Source: Deltaproteobacteria bacterium (GTDB lineage: Bacteria; Myxococcota_A; Polyangia; HGW-17; SLPX01). From it: DNA of 5,910 nucleotides. Shown here in pieces: positions 4,775 through 5,910 of this stretch (position 1 is its first letter; every line of letters begins with the position of its first letter). A program made the position numbers and the translations under genes. The notes below the pieces were generated by a model. The model was not told the origin of the DNA. It made no database searches and was given only the letters and a program-made list of their open reading frames with translations. The stretch is taken from NCBI GenBank assembly GCA_011390535.1, contig JAABSF010000193.1, forward strand, positions 1-5,910, in the 5' to 3' direction.

Positions 4775-5910
4775 TTACTCTCTCTTTTTTTTGCCACCCT
4801 CTTTTGTCGCCTTCCTCTTGTTTAACACAATATCCACTTTCGAGGTCCGGCGCGACTTGCATTTTCGGGGCTGCTGGATAGAGTTCATGCAGGATCGCAG
4901 CGTCTTGCAAAGACACTCGGACACTCGGCTAAGTGAAGCTGAGACGACAACCGGTAGCGGCCCCGGCGGCGGGGTGACAAGAGTCAACCCACAGTGCCCT
5001 TTCTCCTTTTTTTCACGCACGTCTCTCTCTGGATGAATATCTTCACCTCCGGGATAAAGATGCAAACGGAATTGCCAGGAAAGATTTGACGACAGAAATC
5101 TCTCCGCCTCAGCACCGCATTTCAGCCAACATAGCCTGCCTCTTTGACCCAAATGTTGAATACAATCACTGGGAGAGCCCATCTCACGCTTTACATCATG
5201 GTTGCTCTCTTGGACTGAGACACCCGCTTTTTTTCCAAAAGCTACAGCGACATCACCCCGCCCCAATTCTTTCAACAACCTAAGAGTCTCTTGCGTGGCG
5301 GTTCGGGTGTGAGGCTTAAACCACGATATTGAAATCCAATCTGAATAATGGGAGGACGGACTAGACGACACCGCCCACAAAACAGGGACAAAATTTCTTA
5401 TTTCTTCTTTCAGTTTTTGGGCAATATTTTCTTGTTTAGCTGCTCTCTCCAAAAACGACAATGCCTTGGCCGGCCTACCCAGACGGTAGTGAGCCGTGGC
5501 TAAAAGATAACTTCCTACGCCCAAATCTTTTCCTAAAAACCCTCCTCCTTCCAACACTCGCAGCGCCGGCTCGAGCGCCCCCTTCTTAAGATATATGCGC
5601 CCTAAAGCCAACCTCAATCTCCCGCGAATACCTTTTGAGCCGGGGTGCGCCAAAAGCTCTTTAAACTTCTCGGCGGCACCATCATGTTTGAGATTGCGCA
5701 AATAATAGGCCAACCTCAATAATGCGAGGTAATAGCCTCTTTTTTCAGAGATGACCCCTTCCAGGAGGGCGATGCATTCTTGAAGGTGAGCATGGGCATC
5801 TCGCTGTAGCTCTGCCTTCTTCTTAAGATGGCGAGGCTTTTGGGATAATCTGTCGGCTTGGGCTATTTTTTGATGAGCCAAAGACCACAGCAAAGCTGCG
5901 AGCTGTGTGT
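4775..5910 (-). CDS. TPR-repeat protein with an uncharacterised C-terminal domain, 5' end beyond the window
   Basis: The frame is open to the right edge. The first start-like codon inside the window is a TTG at 5893-5891, but in-frame residues continue upstream (ending TQLAA), so the true start lies outside. Numbering from that TTG gives 372 residues. Helical repeats resembling TPRs occupy about residues 50-85, 88-120 and 122-155, for example LGRIYLKKGALEPALRVL and ATAHYRLGRPAKALSFLERA. Residues 160-230 are mixed helix and strand. Residues 265-322 form a distinct block containing LSWQFRLHLYPGG, KGHCGLTLVTP and LPVVVSASL, which resembles the core of a MATH/TRAF-like beta sandwich by eye. The last 45 or so residues are rich in Lys, Arg and Cys and look less protein-like; they begin right at an 8-bp tandem duplication that shifts the frame. 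No signal peptide is visible in the part seen. It is probably in one operon with the small lipoprotein just downstream. The TPR call is good; the C-terminal call is speculative. Confidence 0.72.
   Translation of the reverse strand, partial: TQLAALLWSLAHQKIAQADRLSQKPRHLKKKAELQRDAHAHLQECIALLEGVISEKRGYYLALLRLAYYLRNLKHDGAAEKFKELLAHPGSKGIRGRLRLALGRIYLKKGALEPALRVLEGGGFLGKDLGVGSYLLATAHYRLGRPAKALSFLERAAKQENIAQKLKEEIRNFVPVLWAVSSSPSSHYSDWISISWFKPHTRTATQETLRLLKELGRGDVAVAFGKKAGVSVQESNHDVKREMGSPSDCIQHLGQRGRLCWLKCGAEAERFLSSNLSWQFRLHLYPGGEDIHPERDVREKKEKGHCGLTLVTPPPGPLPVVVSASLSRVSECLCKTLRSCMNSIQQPRKCKSRRTSKVDIVLNKRKATKEGGKKKRE
4913..4928. repeat. 8-bp tandem duplication inside the right-hand TPR gene
   Basis: ACACTCGG is present twice in direct tandem (4913-4920 and 4921-4928); on the coding strand it reads CCGAGTGT twice. 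Because 8 is not a multiple of 3, copy number decides the downstream frame of the TPR gene. With two copies, as here, the frame runs to the TAA at 4777-4775. With one copy it would join the frame that stays open to 4434 and includes the small lipoprotein. With three copies it would stop at about 4887-4885. Confidence 0.85.

Noticed and set aside
4611..5036. 141-codon open frame on the plus strand
   Set aside because: It runs opposite the TPR and small lipoprotein genes, is full of Phe, Ser, His and Arg typical of an antisense reading, and has no recognisable motif.
1..5910. CRISPR array, tRNA or rRNA gene, transposase or attachment site
   Set aside because: I saw no regularly spaced repeats, no tRNA-like cloverleaf, no transposase motifs and no terminal inverted repeats with target duplications.

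Overview
This window looks like chromosomal DNA from a Gram-negative bacterium with many secreted cysteine-rich lipoproteins. The best guess is Myxococcota or a related former deltaproteobacterial lineage. That rests on the IgGFc-binding-type lipoprotein, which I associate mainly with myxobacteria, on the short cysteine-rich module in the first lipoprotein, and on the TPR genes either side. Base composition looks close to half G+C by eye, which is low for cultured myxobacteria, so the assignment is tentative. There are no rRNA or tRNA genes, CRISPR arrays, insertion sequences or phage genes.

Layout. On the left edge, a minus-strand TPR gene (1-392) runs out of the window and is transcribed away from the centre. 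A 208-base divergent intergenic region (393-600) carries a convincing plus-strand promoter, an AT-rich stretch, a small inverted repeat and a weaker minus-strand promoter. A compact plus-strand cluster follows: an unrecognised cysteine-rich lipoprotein (601-1488); an IgGFc-binding family lipoprotein 2 bases downstream (1491-3425); and an EFR1-type flavodoxin/ferredoxin fusion 27 bases further on (3453-4364). Spacing and ribosome binding sites suggest one operon. A 69-base convergent gap (4365-4433) holds no strong terminator but does hold a 9-bp tandem duplication. The right side carries a minus-strand pair: a small coiled-coil lipoprotein (4434-4733) and, upstream of it, a TPR protein with an unusual C-terminal domain (4775-5910) that enters from beyond the right edge.

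How the parts may work together. The first two plus-strand genes probably make a pair of outer-membrane or periplasmic lipoproteins stabilised by disulfides, the larger being a likely surface adhesion-type protein. The third is a cytoplasmic iron-sulfur flavoprotein whose link to the other two is not evident. The right-hand TPR and lipoprotein genes look like a separate operon.

Points most worth a second look: (1) lipoprotein/IgGFc-like/EFR1 clustering; (2) an 8-bp tandem duplication at the 3' end of the right-hand TPR gene, which decides whether that gene stops before the small lipoprotein or reads into it in frame; (3) a MATH-like segment in the same TPR protein; (4) three lipoprotein candidates that all depart from the standard lipobox. 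I found no clear evidence of a wholly new system such as a defence island.
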